A stretch of 64,000 nt of DNA from VRUE01 sp963747765 (GCA_963747765.1 CAVVGH010000005.1:530983-594982), one strand, 5' to 3'; shown: positions 35,117 to 44,126, numbered from the stretch's first letter. Made by a program: numbers and translations. The notes: generated by a model not told the origin, from the letters alone.

Positions 35117-35294
35117 GACTTCACAGAAGGTTCGACAGGGCCGCAAGGCCAGGTTCAAGTCCCGCGAATACAACCGTTGCCGCCGCTGCGGCAGGCCACG
35201 CGCCTACTACCGCAAATTCGGCCTCTGCCGGATCTGCCTGCGCGAGGCAGCTCACGAGGGCTACATCCCCGGCATGACCAAGTCGAGCTGGTAG
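35109..35294 (+). CDS. rpsZ: 30S ribosomal protein S14, zinc-binding type
   Basis: 61 residues, the short zinc form: CRRCGRPRAYYRKFGLCRIC with four cysteines as two CxxC pairs. It ends GYIPGMTKSSW. It starts inside the rplE 3' end. rpsN is the alternative symbol. Confidence 0.95.
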   Translation: MAKTSQKVRQGRKARFKSREYNRCRRCGRPRAYYRKFGLCRICLREAAHEGYIPGMTKSSW

Positions 35295-35303
35295 GGAAAA
35301 GAG

Positions 35304-35699
35304 ATGCTGACCGACCCAATCGCCGATTACCTGACGCGCATCCGCAATGCGCTGAGCGCCGGCCACGACGAGGTGGAGATCCCAGCCTCCCGTCTGCGGC
35401 TGGAGATGTCGCGGATCCTCAAGGAGCAGGGATACATCCAGGGCTTCAGCCGCGAGTCGGCCAGGGTCGGTGAGGCAATCAAGATTCGCCTCAAGTACAC
35501 GGAGGACCGTCGCCCGGTGATCTCCGGGCTGGAGCGGATCTCCCGGCCGGGGCGCCGTCGCTACGTCGATCGCAAGCAGGTGCCGCGCGTTCACGGCGGC
35601 ACGGGCACGGCAATCATCAGCACCTCGACAGGGGTGATGACCGGCCACGAAGCAAAGAGCAGGGGCGTCGGCGGCGAGGTAGTCGCCTACATCTGGTGA
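35304..35699 (+). CDS. rpsH: 30S ribosomal protein S8
   Basis: 131 residues, MLTDPIADYLTRIRNALSAG at the start and the S8 signature GTGTAIISTSTGVMTGHEAK near the C terminus, ending GEVVAYIW. It binds 16S rRNA helix 21 and in other bacteria represses the spc operon. Confidence 0.97.
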   Translation: MLTDPIADYLTRIRNALSAGHDEVEIPASRLRLEMSRILKEQGYIQGFSRESARVGEAIKIRLKYTEDRRPVISGLERISRPGRRRYVDRKQVPRVHGGTGTAIISTSTGVMTGHEAKSRGVGGEVVAYIW

Positions 35700-35706
35700 G
35701 GACGAG

Positions 35707-36240
35707 ATGAGCAGGATTGGAAGAAAGCCCGTTCCCGTTCCCGAGGCCGTCACGGTCGAGCTCGGGCCCGGCCAGGTTGCCGTCAAGGGCCCGAAGGGCG
35801 AGTTGACCCAGAGCCTGTCTCCGGAGATGACCGTCGAGCAGGGCGACGGCGTCGTCACCGTGCAGCGCCCGACGGACCGCGCCGAGCATCGCGCTCTGCA
35901 CGGCCTGACGCGCAGCCTGATCGCGAACATGGTCGAGGGCGTCACGGAGGGCTTCGAGAAGCAGCTGGAGATCCAGGGCGTCGGCTACCGCGCGCAGCTG
36001 AAGGGGGCCAAGCTGGAGATGGCACTGGGCTACTCTCACCCGGTCTCGATCGAGCCGCCGGAGGGGATCGAGTTCGAGGTTCCGCAGCCGACCGCGATCG
36101 TCGTGCGCGGGATCGACAAGCAGCTCGTGGGACAGGTCGCGGCGGACATCCGCAAGCGCCGCCCGCCGGAGCCCTACAAGGGCAAGGGCATCCGCTACCG
36201 CGACGAGCACGTTGCCCGCAAGGTCGGGAAGAGGGCGTAA
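35707..36240 (+). CDS. rplF: 50S ribosomal protein L6
   Basis: 177 residues with MSRIGRKPVPVPEAVTVELG, EKQLEIQGVGYRAQLKGAKL and the C-terminal RRPPEPYKGKGIRYRDEHVA. It has two similar RNA-binding folds near the sarcin-ricin loop. Confidence 0.97.
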   Translation: MSRIGRKPVPVPEAVTVELGPGQVAVKGPKGELTQSLSPEMTVEQGDGVVTVQRPTDRAEHRALHGLTRSLIANMVEGVTEGFEKQLEIQGVGYRAQLKGAKLEMALGYSHPVSIEPPEGIEFEVPQPTAIVVRGIDKQLVGQVAADIRKRRPPEPYKGKGIRYRDEHVARKVGKRA

Positions 36241-36245
36241 CCACG

Positions 36246-36599
36246 ATGACCGTTCTGACAAAGAGAGAGCGCCGCCTGCGCCGTCGTCGCCGCGTCCGGT
36301 CGCGGGTGATCGGGACCGCCGAGCGGCCGCGCCTGTCCGTCTACCGCTCGAACCGGGGCGTCTTCGCCCAGCTGGTCGACGACAGCACGGGCAGCACGCT
36401 GGCGGCGGTGAACTGGATCGAGCCGGAGCTGCGCAAGCTGACCGCGAGCGAGCAGGCAAAGCGCGCCGGCGAGTTGCTCGCCGAGCGAGCGACCGCCGCC
36501 GGCATCCAGACCTGCGTCTTCGACCGCGGCGGCTACAAGTACCACGGCCGCGTCAAGGCCCTGGCCGAGGGCGCGCGCGAGGGAGGACTGAAGTTCTGA
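36246..36599 (+). CDS. rplR: 50S ribosomal protein L18
   Basis: 117 residues with a basic start (TVLTKRERRLRRRRRVRSRV), RPRLSVYRSNRGVFAQLVDD and the end FDRGGYKYHGRVKALAEGAR. It binds 5S rRNA with L5. A 58-nt gap separates it from rpsE. Confidence 0.96.
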   Translation: MTVLTKRERRLRRRRRVRSRVIGTAERPRLSVYRSNRGVFAQLVDDSTGSTLAAVNWIEPELRKLTASEQAKRAGELLAERATAAGIQTCVFDRGGYKYHGRVKALAEGAREGGLKF

Positions 36600-36657
36600 T
36601 GCAAAACGACTCCGAGACACGCCGGCCGGCCAGGGACGCTACGGTGAGCGACCTGCG

Positions 36658-37578
36658 ATGAAGGGAATGGACACGACAAACGTGGAGACGGTGAGCCCCC
36701 GGGGCCTCGATCTCCAGGAGCGGGTGATCGAAATCAACCGCGTCGCCAAGGTGGTCAAGGGCGGGCGCCGGTTCTCGTTCACCGCGCTGGTTGCCGTGGG
36801 CGACGAAGAGGGCGTGGTCGGGATCGGCTACGGCAAGGCCCGCGAGGTCCCGCTGGCGATCCAGAAGGCTGTCGAGAACGCTCGCAAGAGCCTGATCCGG
36901 GTGCCCAAATACGGGCAGACGCTCACGCACAAGATCGTCGGGCGCTACGGCGCGGGACACGTCGTGCTGCGTCCCGCCAGCCCAGGTACCGGGGTGATCG
37001 CCGGAGGGGGCGTGCGCGCCGTGCTCGAGCTGGGCGGCGTTCGCGATGTGCTCACCAAGAGCATCGGCACCCAGAACCCGATCAATCTCGTGAAGGCGAC
37101 GATGGACGGCCTGATCAGGCTGCGGCGGCCCGAGGAGGTGGCCGAGCTGCGAGGGCTGAGCGTCGCGCAGGTCCTCGGCATCGAGTCCAAGGCGGCGCCC
37201 GCGGGCCCTGTCGCAGGGCAGGACTCCCAGGCTCACCCGCCCGGGAGCCCAGACCCCGCGCCACCCGCAGGTGAGACGCCCGCCGAGGAGCCGGCCGCCG
37301 CGTCTGCCGCAGAGGGCCAGGTTGCGGACGCGCAGGACACGCCCTCCCCCGCACCACCCGCGGAGGAGGCCGCTGAAAAGCCGGTTGTCGAGCAGGCTTC
37401 TGCGGAGGCTGCGGCCGCCGATGAGGTTCCCGCGCCCCCAGCAGCCGAGGAGACTTCTCCCGAGCAGGGGGTTGCCCCAGCAGCCGAGGAGACTTCTCCC
37501 GAGCAGGAGGCTGCCCCAGCCACCGAGGAGACTTCGGGGGCTGCCCCGGCAGCTGAGGAGAAAGCTGAGGAGTCGTGA
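36658..37578 (+). CDS. rpsE: 30S ribosomal protein S5 with ~125-residue C-terminal extension
   Basis: 306 residues. The S5 domain (about 17-180) has QERVIEINRVAKVVKGGRRF, VGIGYGKAREVPLAIQKAVE and RPASPGTGVIAGGGVRAVLE. The C-terminal extension is Ala/Pro/Glu-rich and contains near-identical tandem units of AAEETSPEQ; the DNA period is about 39 bp. An alternative start is ATG 36667. Typical S5 is 160-220 residues. Confidence 0.94.
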   Translation: MKGMDTTNVETVSPRGLDLQERVIEINRVAKVVKGGRRFSFTALVAVGDEEGVVGIGYGKAREVPLAIQKAVENARKSLIRVPKYGQTLTHKIVGRYGAGHVVLRPASPGTGVIAGGGVRAVLELGGVRDVLTKSIGTQNPINLVKATMDGLIRLRRPEEVAELRGLSVAQVLGIESKAAPAGPVAGQDSQAHPPGSPDPAPPAGETPAEEPAAASAAEGQVADAQDTPSPAPPAEEAAEKPVVEQASAEAAAADEVPAPPAAEETSPEQGVAPAAEETSPEQEAAPATEETSGAAPAAEEKAEES

Positions 37579-37754
37579 GCGGCGTGAGGATCAGGCAGGT
37601 GAGATCCGCGAACGGGTCCAAACCGAACCAGAAAGCCACCCTGGCGGCGCTCGGACTGGGCCGGATCGGAAAGGCCGTGGAGCGCAAGGACTCACCCCAG
37701 CTCCAGGGTCAGCTGCGCGTGGTCTCCCACCTGGTCGAGGTTGGCGATGGCTGA
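37575..37754 (+). CDS. rpmD: 50S ribosomal protein L30
   Basis: 59 residues from a GTG overlapping the rpsE stop by 4 nt: VRIRQVRSANGSKPNQKATL, then the L30 signature LGLGRIGKAVERKDSPQLQG. It ends overlapping the rplO start by 8 nt. It lies in the expected place between rpsE and rplO. Confidence 0.93.
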   Translation: MSGVRIRQVRSANGSKPNQKATLAALGLGRIGKAVERKDSPQLQGQLRVVSHLVEVGDG

Positions 37755-38274
37755 GAAAGGCGCGAAGGCAAAGACCGCCGGCTCGACTCAGCGAACCGAG
37801 CAGACCGGGTTGCACAACCTGAAGCCGAAGCCGGGCTCGCGGCGGCCGCGCAAGCGCCTGGGCCGCGGTGAGGGCAGCGGCCTCGGCAAGACCTCCGGCC
37901 GGGGGCACAAGGGCTATGGCTCGCGGGCCGGCGCCAGGAAGAAGGCCGGCTACGAGGGCGGTCAGAACCCGATTCACATGCGGATGCGAAAGCTGCGCGG
38001 CCCGCACAAAAAGCAGTCGATGCCGTTTGAGAAATTCCGGACCAAGACGCAGCCGGTGAACGTCGGCGACCTCGAGGAGCGCTTCGACGCAGGCGCCGAG
38101 GTGACGCCCGAGACATTGAAGGGGAAGGGCCTCGCGAAGCGCTCAGATCCGGTGAAGATCCTCGCGCGTGGGGACATCTCTAAGAAGCTTGCGGTCACCG
38201 CTCACGCGTTCAGCGCCAGCGCAAGGGAGAAGATCGAGGCGGCTGGCGGGTCCTGTAACACACTGGAGCCCTAA
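37747..38274 (+). CDS. rplO: 50S ribosomal protein L15
   Basis: 175 residues from the ATG at 37747. After a ~20-residue Lys/Ala/Thr-rich leader come LHNLKPKPGSRRPRKRLGRG and GSGLGKTSGRGHKGYGSRAG, the glycine-rich L15 core. L15 is a late assembly protein. Its stop overlaps the secY start by one base. Confidence 0.96.
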   Translation: MAEKGAKAKTAGSTQRTEQTGLHNLKPKPGSRRPRKRLGRGEGSGLGKTSGRGHKGYGSRAGARKKAGYEGGQNPIHMRMRKLRGPHKKQSMPFEKFRTKTQPVNVGDLEERFDAGAEVTPETLKGKGLAKRSDPVKILARGDISKKLAVTAHAFSASAREKIEAAGGSCNTLEP

Positions 38275-39545
38275 TGCTCAGGACAATTGCGAACGCGTTC
38301 AGCGTCGCCGACATTCGCAAGAAGCTCGCATTCACCGCGGCGATGCTGTTGCTGTACAGGCTCGGCGCCTACATCCCAGCGCCCGGCGTCGACATCAACG
38401 CGGTCAAGGAACTCTCCGAAAACTTCGCCGGCAGCAACATCCTCGGCTTTCTCAACCTCTTCTCCGGTGGCGGCCTCTCGCGCCTCTCGCTGTTCGCGCT
38501 GGGGATCATGCCCTACATCACGGCCTCGATCATCCTGCAGTTGCTCACAGTGGTCGTTCCGTCGCTGGAGAAGCTGCAGAAAGAAGGGGAGGTCGGCCAG
38601 CAGAAAATCACCCAGTACACCCGTTACCTGACGGTCGGGCTCGCCTTTGCGCAGTCATTTGGCTACGTCTACCTCTTCCGCTCCTTCGGCAGCCAGTCCG
38701 GCAACAACTTCCTGGGCACGCTCAGCGGCGGGAAAATCCTCCTGATCGTGATCTGCCTGACGGCCGGCTGCACGCTGCTGATGTGGCTGGGCGAGCTGAT
38801 CACCCAGCGCGGCATCGGCAACGGCATCTCGCTGATGATCTTCGCCTCGATCGTCTCCGGGCTGCCGGGCGGCATCCAGGCCTGGTGGACCAACCCCGAC
38901 CAGGTCTTCGTCGTGATGATGCCGTTCATCGCGCTGGCGGTGATCGTCGCGATCGTCTTCGTCCAGGAGGGCCAACGGCGCATCCCGGTCCAGTACGCGA
39001 AACGGATGGTCGGCCGCAAAATGACCTCCGGCGGCTCGACCTACCTGCCGCTGCGGGTCAACATGGCGGGTGTCATCCCGGTCATCTTCGCCGCCTCGAT
39101 CATGGCCTTCCCGCCGACGATCGGCCAGCTGCTGAACACCCCGGCGGCGCTCGACTTCGCCGCCTTCTTCAGCCCCAACGGCTGGGCCTACGTGGTCGGC
39201 GAGGTCCTCTTCATCATCATCTTCACCTACTTCTACACGGCGGTCACCTTCAACCCGGTCGACCAGGCAGACAACCTGAAGAAATACGGGGGCTTCATCC
39301 CCGGGGTCAGGCCCGGGCGGCCAACCGCGGAGTACCTCGACCGGATCCTCTCGCGCCTCACCTTCCCCGGCGCCCTCTACCTGGGCGCGGTGGCGGCGCT
39401 GCCGACGATCCTGATCAGCCAGACATCGGCGAACTTCTTCTTCGGCGGCACCTCGATCCTGATCGTGATCGGCGTTGCGCTGGACACGGTCAAGCAGCTC
39501 GAGGCGCAGTTGATGATGAGGAACTACGAGGGCTTCCTCAAATAG
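38274..39545 (+). CDS. secY: Preprotein translocase subunit SecY
   Basis: 423 residues with ten membrane segments. Visible marks are MLLLYRLGAYIPAPGVD, the TM2 region SLFALGIMPYITASIILQLL, QRGIGNGISLMIFASIVSGL and GFIPGVRPGRPTAEYLDRIL. It forms the protein-conducting channel with SecE (8091-8615) and SecG, which is not in this window. It is co-transcribed with adk and map. Confidence 0.97.
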   Translation: MLRTIANAFSVADIRKKLAFTAAMLLLYRLGAYIPAPGVDINAVKELSENFAGSNILGFLNLFSGGGLSRLSLFALGIMPYITASIILQLLTVVVPSLEKLQKEGEVGQQKITQYTRYLTVGLAFAQSFGYVYLFRSFGSQSGNNFLGTLSGGKILLIVICLTAGCTLLMWLGELITQRGIGNGISLMIFASIVSGLPGGIQAWWTNPDQVFVVMMPFIALAVIVAIVFVQEGQRRIPVQYAKRMVGRKMTSGGSTYLPLRVNMAGVIPVIFAASIMAFPPTIGQLLNTPAALDFAAFFSPNGWAYVVGEVLFIIIFTYFYTAVTFNPVDQADNLKKYGGFIPGVRPGRPTAEYLDRILSRLTFPGALYLGAVAALPTILISQTSANFFFGGTSILIVIGVALDTVKQLEAQLMMRNYEGFLK

Positions 39546-39555
39546 GCGCCAGCGG

Positions 39556-40236
39556 ATGCCCGAGCTAAACCTAGTGCTGCTGGGCCCGCCCGGATCCGGG
39601 AAGGGCACGCAGGGGGAGCGGCTGCAGGAAGACCTGCGGCTTCCCTACTACGCGACCGGCGACATCCTGCGAGCGGCGGTGCGCGACGAAACCGAGCTCG
39701 GCCGCACCGCGAAGGAGTACATGGACCGCGGCGATCTCGTTCCCGACGACGTGATAGTCGGGGCGATCGGCGAGCGCATCGACTCCTCCGAGGCAGCGGA
39801 CGGCTTCATCCTGGACGGGTTTCCCCGCACCGTGCCGCAGGCCGAGGCGCTGGCGGCCAAGCTGTCGGAGCTGGGCAGGGACCTGACGGCCGTGCTGCTG
39901 ATCGACGCCGGCGACGACGAGGTGGTGAGGCGGCTGAGCGGCCGGCGCACCTGCGTCGAGAACGGCCATGTCTTCCACGTCGATTTCAACCCGCCCGAAG
40001 AGGAGGGCGTCTGCGACGTGGACGGCAGCGAATTGGTCGTGCGGGACGACGACAAGCCCGAGGTGATCCGCCACCGGCTCGACCAGTACCACGAGAAGAC
40101 CGAGCCGCTGATCGACTTCTACGACCATCAGAGCCTGCTGCGGCGGATCGACGGCGCGGCTGCGCCCGACGAGGTGGCGGTTGAGGTGCGGCGCGTGCTC
40201 GCAACCCTGAGGCTGGAAGTCGACGAGGCGATCTGA
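39556..40236 (+). CDS. adk: Adenylate kinase
   Basis: 226 residues. The P-loop is LLGPPGSGKGTQGERL, the NMP-binding part is YYATGDILRAAV and DGFPRTVPQAEAL, and a long LID follows. The LID contains GRRTCVENGHVFHVDF and EGVCDVDGSE, with Cys/His/Cys/Asp spaced like a zinc-binding LID. The reaction is ATP + AMP to 2 ADP. It lies between secY and map. Confidence 0.95.
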   Translation: MPELNLVLLGPPGSGKGTQGERLQEDLRLPYYATGDILRAAVRDETELGRTAKEYMDRGDLVPDDVIVGAIGERIDSSEAADGFILDGFPRTVPQAEALAAKLSELGRDLTAVLLIDAGDDEVVRRLSGRRTCVENGHVFHVDFNPPEEEGVCDVDGSELVVRDDDKPEVIRHRLDQYHEKTEPLIDFYDHQSLLRRIDGAAAPDEVAVEVRRVLATLRLEVDEAI

Positions 40237-40245
40237 GTTGCCCGC

Positions 40246-41016
40246 GTGTACCGGATGATCATCAGAAAGAGTCCCGAGCAGGTCGAGAAGATGGCGGCCG
40301 CGGGGCGGATCCTGATCCGCTGCCTGCGGGTCGTCGCCGCCAAGGCGCGGCCCGGGGTGAGCACGGTGGAGCTCGACACGGCCGCGGAGCGGTTCATCCG
40401 CTCGCAGGGCGCCGAGCCCGCCTTCAAGGGCTACCGGGGGTTCCCGGGCTCGATCTGCGCGTCGCCCAACTCGATGGTCGTCCATGGGATTCCGGGTCCC
40501 TACGAGCTGAAGCGCGGCGACATCCTCTCGATCGACGTCGGCGTGGTCAGGGACGGTTGGGTTGCGGATGCCGCGATCACGATTCCAATCGGCGAGATCG
40601 GCCCCGAGGCCCGCAAGCTTCTCGACGTGACCCGCGGCGCGCTCTTCGCCGGGACCGAGCAGATGCAGCCCGGCAACCACCTGGGGGACATCTCCGCGGC
40701 GATCCAGCGGGCGGTCGAGATCGAGGGCCTGTCGATCATCCGCACCCTGGTCGGCCACGGGATTGGCCGCGAGATGCACGAGGATCCGCAGGTTCCCAAC
40801 TTCGGCGAGCCGGGCAAGGGGCCGCTGCTCGAGGTGGGGACCGTGCTGGCGATCGAGCCGATGGTGAACGCCGGCGGTTCGCTGGTTCGCACGGGCGAGG
40901 ACGGTTGGGCCGTCTACTCCCAGGACGGGTCGCTGGCCGCCCACTTCGAGTTCACCGTCGCCGTCACCGAGGACGGTCCGCGGATCCTGACGCCGTGGCA
41001 CGAGGAGGAGGACTGA
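40246..41016 (+). CDS. map: Type I methionine aminopeptidase
   Basis: 256 residues from a GTG (ATG 40255 is an alternative). Metal ligands lie in ILSIDVGVVRDGWVADAAIT (two Asp), LVGHGIGREMHEDPQVPNF (His) and VLAIEPMVNAGG (Glu). It removes initiator Met from new chains. It is the last gene of the secY part. The expected infA does not follow it. Confidence 0.96.
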   Translation: MYRMIIRKSPEQVEKMAAAGRILIRCLRVVAAKARPGVSTVELDTAAERFIRSQGAEPAFKGYRGFPGSICASPNSMVVHGIPGPYELKRGDILSIDVGVVRDGWVADAAITIPIGEIGPEARKLLDVTRGALFAGTEQMQPGNHLGDISAAIQRAVEIEGLSIIRTLVGHGIGREMHEDPQVPNFGEPGKGPLLEVGTVLAIEPMVNAGGSLVRTGEDGWAVYSQDGSLAAHFEFTVAVTEDGPRILTPWHEEED

Positions 41017-41178
41017 GCGCGTGCGGGCAAGAGCACGCGAGGCGGTCCTCGGAGGGGCGGTCGATTCGCCAAATGTCGCCTACTGCTATCTTTCCCGTTC
41101 GGCCCGATGGGCCGTTTGTGCCTGCCGCCCAACTCCTGGGGCGGGCGGGAGTCCCTGAATTCGAACGAAACCGGAGCG

Positions 41179-41292
41179 ATGAAGGTTCGAGCTTCCGTAA
41201 AGCCGATGTGCGAAAAGTGCAAGGTCATCCGCCGCAACGGCGCGGTTCTCGTGATCTGTCAGAACCCGCGCCACAAGCAGCGGCAGGGGTAG
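41179..41292 (+). CDS. rpmJ: 50S ribosomal protein L36 (zinc-binding)
   Basis: 37 residues, MKVRASVKPMCEKCKVIRRN then CQNPRHKQRQG. Cys11, Cys14, Cys27 and His32 form the zinc site. GGAGCG lies just before the ATG. The 162-bp gap before it (41017-41178) holds no gene and probably contains the alpha-operon promoter. Confidence 0.95.
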   Translation: MKVRASVKPMCEKCKVIRRNGAVLVICQNPRHKQRQG

Positions 41293-41303
41293 CGGGCTAG
41301 CCG

Positions 41304-41687
41304 ATGGCACGTATCGCAGGGGTCAACATCCCAGTCAACAAGCGGGTCGAAATCGGCCTCACATACATCTTCGGGATCGGCCGTTCGACCGCCCAGGACA
41401 TCCTCGCGGCGACCAAGATCGATCCGAACACCGCGGTCAAGGACCTGACCGAGGACGAGGTGATGCATCTGCGCGAGGCCGTCGAGGGCACCGAGGTCGA
41501 GGGCGACCTGCGGCGCGAGCGCTCCCAGAACGTAAAACGCCTGATGGAGATCGGCTCCTACCGGGGCCTGCGGCACCGCCGCGGCCTGCCGGTCAGGGGA
41601 CAGCGCACGAAGACCAATGCGCGGGGCCGCAAGGGCCCGCGCCGAATGAGCGTGGCCGGCAGGCGCAAGGCCCCGGCGCCGAAGTAA
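41304..41687 (+). CDS. rpsM: 30S ribosomal protein S13
   Basis: 127 residues, MARIAGVNIPVNKRVEIGLT at the start, YIFGIGRSTAQDILAATKID, and the basic C-terminal RGLPVRGQRTKTNARGRKGP that contacts P-site tRNA. It is 11 nt after rpmJ. Confidence 0.97.
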   Translation: MARIAGVNIPVNKRVEIGLTYIFGIGRSTAQDILAATKIDPNTAVKDLTEDEVMHLREAVEGTEVEGDLRRERSQNVKRLMEIGSYRGLRHRRGLPVRGQRTKTNARGRKGPRRMSVAGRRKAPAPK

Positions 41688-41697
41688 GAGGGATCCA

Positions 41698-42099
41698 ATG
41701 GCCGCAGCCAAGAAACCCGGCAAGGGGCGCACTCGGCGCCGCGTCAAGAAGAACATCGCCTACGGGCAGGCACACATCAAAACTTCCTTCAACAACACGA
41801 TCGTGACGCTGACCGACACGCAGGGCAACGTGATCGCCTGGGAGTCCGCCGGCTCGGCGGGCTTCAAAGGGTCGCGCAAGTCGACGCCGTTCGCGGCGCA
41901 GGTGACCGCCGACGCCGCGGCCAAGAAGGGCATGGAACACGGCCTCGAAAAGGTCGAGGTGTTCGCCAAGGGCGCCGGCTCGGGGCGCGAGACCGCGATT
42001 CGCTCCCTGCAGGCGGCCGGGCTCGACGTGACCACGGTCAAGGACGTCTCGCCACAGGCACACAACGGCTGCCGCCCGAAGAAGCGGAGGCGCGTCTAG
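41698..42099 (+). CDS. rpsK: 30S ribosomal protein S11
   Basis: 133 residues with YGQAHIKTSFNNTIVTLTDT, SAGSAGFKGSRKSTPFAAQV and the end PQAHNGCRPKKRRRV. It lies on the platform near the E site. Its stop is immediately followed by the rpsD ATG. Confidence 0.97.
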   Translation: MAAAKKPGKGRTRRRVKKNIAYGQAHIKTSFNNTIVTLTDTQGNVIAWESAGSAGFKGSRKSTPFAAQVTADAAAKKGMEHGLEKVEVFAKGAGSGRETAIRSLQAAGLDVTTVKDVSPQAHNGCRPKKRRRV

Positions 42100-42720
42100 A
42101 TGGCTCGCGATACCTCCCCCCAGTGCAAGCAGTGCCGCCGCGAGGGTCAGAAGCTCTTCCTGAAGGGCGAGCGTTGCTTCACGGACAAGTGCGGCGTGGA
42201 GCGGCGCTCCTATCCGCCGGGCGAGCACGGCCGCGGCCGGATGCGACAGTCCGAGTACCGCGTGCAGCTGCGCGAGAAGCAGAAGACGCGCCGCTACTAC
42301 CAGGTGCTCGAGAAGCAGTTCCGCGCCTATTACGAGAAAGCATCCCGCCAAGAGGGCGTGACCGGTGAGAACCTCCTTCGCCTGCTCGAGTCGCGCCTTG
42401 ACAACGTCCTCGTGCGCCTCGGCTTTGCCGCCTCGCGGCGCCAGTCGCGCCAGCTGATCCGCCACGGGCACTGGATGGTGAACGGGCGTCGTGTCGACGT
42501 TCCCTCCTTCCAGGTTCGACCCGAGGACGTGATCTCGATCAAGCCGGACTCGGCCGCTTCCGAAACGATTCGCAAAGCGACCGAGCTAATTTCGACTGTG
42601 CCGGCCTGGTTGCAGGCCGACCATGACTCGCTTACCGCCAAGGTCCTGCGCTACCCGGAGCGCGCGGAGATCTCGGCACCGGTGCAGGAGCAGCTGATAG
42701 TCGAGCTGTACTCCAAGTAA
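42100..42720 (+). CDS. rpsD: 30S ribosomal protein S4 (zinc-binding)
   Basis: 206 residues. The N-terminal zinc site uses four cysteines in CKQCRREGQKLFLKGERC and the FTDKC that follows. The S4 RNA-binding domain contains RLDNVLVRLGFAASRRQSRQ. It ends EQLIVELYSK. It initiates 30S assembly and in other bacteria represses the alpha operon. Confidence 0.97.
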   Translation: MARDTSPQCKQCRREGQKLFLKGERCFTDKCGVERRSYPPGEHGRGRMRQSEYRVQLREKQKTRRYYQVLEKQFRAYYEKASRQEGVTGENLLRLLESRLDNVLVRLGFAASRRQSRQLIRHGHWMVNGRRVDVPSFQVRPEDVISIKPDSAASETIRKATELISTVPAWLQADHDSLTAKVLRYPERAEISAPVQEQLIVELYSK

Positions 42721-42759
42721 CCGGAACCCCGTCTCTGAACACGCATACGCAAGGAACTC

Positions 42760-43740
42760 ATGACCACTGACTTCCAGGTCCCTCGCATAACCGCAGACAA
42801 GGCGGATGATCGCAGCGGTACCTTCACGATCGAGCCCCTCGACAAGGGCTTCGGCTACACGTTCGGCAACAGTCTTCGTCGCGTTCTGCTCTCCTCGCTG
42901 GGCGGTGCCGCAGTGACGAGCGTCCGCATCGAGGGCGTCGCGCACGAGTTCTCGACCGTCCCCGGCGTCGAGGAGGACGTCACCGACATCGTCCTCAACC
43001 TGAAGGACCTCGTCGTCCGCATGCACACGGACGCCGATGAGGTCGAAGCGCCGCTGGTCGCCACCGGCCCCGGTCAGGTCACCGCAAAGGACATCGACCT
43101 TCCATCCGGGGTGGAGATCCTCAACCCCGACGCACCGATCGCGACGCTCGAGAAGAAAACGAAACTCGAGATGTACCTGACGATCGGGCGCGGCCGTGGC
43201 TACGCGCCGGCGGAAGAGAACAAGGCTGACGACCAGCCGATCGGGGTGATCCCGATCGACGCGATCTTCTCGCCGATCCGCCGCGCCTCCTACGCGGTCG
43301 CAACGGCCCGCGTCGGCCAGCGGACCGACTTCGACAAACTGACCCTGGAGCTGGAGACCGACGGCTCGATCGAGCCCGAGGCCGCGCTGCGCGAGGCCTC
43401 GGAGATCCTGATCAAGACGCTGGCGATCTTCACCGACGCGGATCGGGTCGAGGAGCTGACGGCTCGCGACCAGTCCACGGCGCTGCCGGCGGAGGCGCTG
43501 GCCGGCTCAAGCGGCGACGGGGCCGGTGGCAACGACGGCCTCGACGAGATCCTGATCGAGGAGCTCGAGCTGGGGGTGCGCTCCTACAACTGCCTGAAGC
43601 GCGCGGGGGTGCAAACGGTCGGCGATCTGGTGCGCAAGACCCGCTCGGAGCTGAACGCGATTCCCAACTTCGGGCAGAAGTCGATCGAGGAAGTGATCGA
43701 GACCCTTCACTCACGCGGCCTGGATCTGCAGCAGGACTGA
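42760..43740 (+). CDS. rpoA: DNA-directed RNA polymerase subunit alpha
   Basis: 326 residues. The N-terminal dimerisation domain has FTIEPLDKGFGYTFGNSLRR. The C-terminal domain, from about residue 258, has LELGVRSYNCLKRAGVQTVG and LVRKTRSELNAIPNFGQKSI, for promoter UP elements and activators. A Gly/Ala/Asp linker separates them. Confidence 0.97.
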   Translation: MTTDFQVPRITADKADDRSGTFTIEPLDKGFGYTFGNSLRRVLLSSLGGAAVTSVRIEGVAHEFSTVPGVEEDVTDIVLNLKDLVVRMHTDADEVEAPLVATGPGQVTAKDIDLPSGVEILNPDAPIATLEKKTKLEMYLTIGRGRGYAPAEENKADDQPIGVIPIDAIFSPIRRASYAVATARVGQRTDFDKLTLELETDGSIEPEAALREASEILIKTLAIFTDADRVEELTARDQSTALPAEALAGSSGDGAGGNDGLDEILIEELELGVRSYNCLKRAGVQTVGDLVRKTRSELNAIPNFGQKSIEEVIETLHSRGLDLQQD

Positions 43741-43769
43741 GGAACGCGGCCGGGGGAAGCTGAGGGACG

Positions 43770-44123
43770 ATGCGACACCGCAAGAAGCGCAACAAGCTGA
43801 GTCGCAATGCGGCGCATCGGAAGGCACTGCTCTCGAATCTCTCCAAGCAGCTGATCGAGCACGAGCGGATCAAGACCAGCCAGGCGAAGGCGAAGGCAGT
43901 CAAGCCCGAGGTCGAGCAGCTGATCACGCTCGCCAAGCGGGGTGACCTGCACGCCAGGCGCCGGGCGCTCGCGTCGCTGCACAACGACAAGTTCGTCGTG
44001 CACAAGCTGTTCGAGGAGTTGGCGCCACGCTACGACGAGCGACCGGGTGGCTACACGCGGATCGTCAAGCTCGGGCCGCGGCGCTCGGACTCGACCGAGA
44101 TGGTCTACCTAGAGCTGGTCTAG
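43770..44123 (+). CDS. rplQ: 50S ribosomal protein L17
   Basis: 117 residues, MRHRKKRNKLSRNAAHRKAL at the start, LIEHERIKTSQAKAKAVKPE and the C-terminal GGYTRIVKLGPRRSDSTEMV. It is the last gene of the alpha cluster. Three stacked hairpin repeats follow immediately, which probably provide the 3' end of the message. Confidence 0.97.
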   Translation: MRHRKKRNKLSRNAAHRKALLSNLSKQLIEHERIKTSQAKAKAVKPEVEQLITLAKRGDLHARRRALASLHNDKFVVHKLFEELAPRYDERPGGYTRIVKLGPRRSDSTEMVYLELV

Positions 44124-44126
44124 CGT

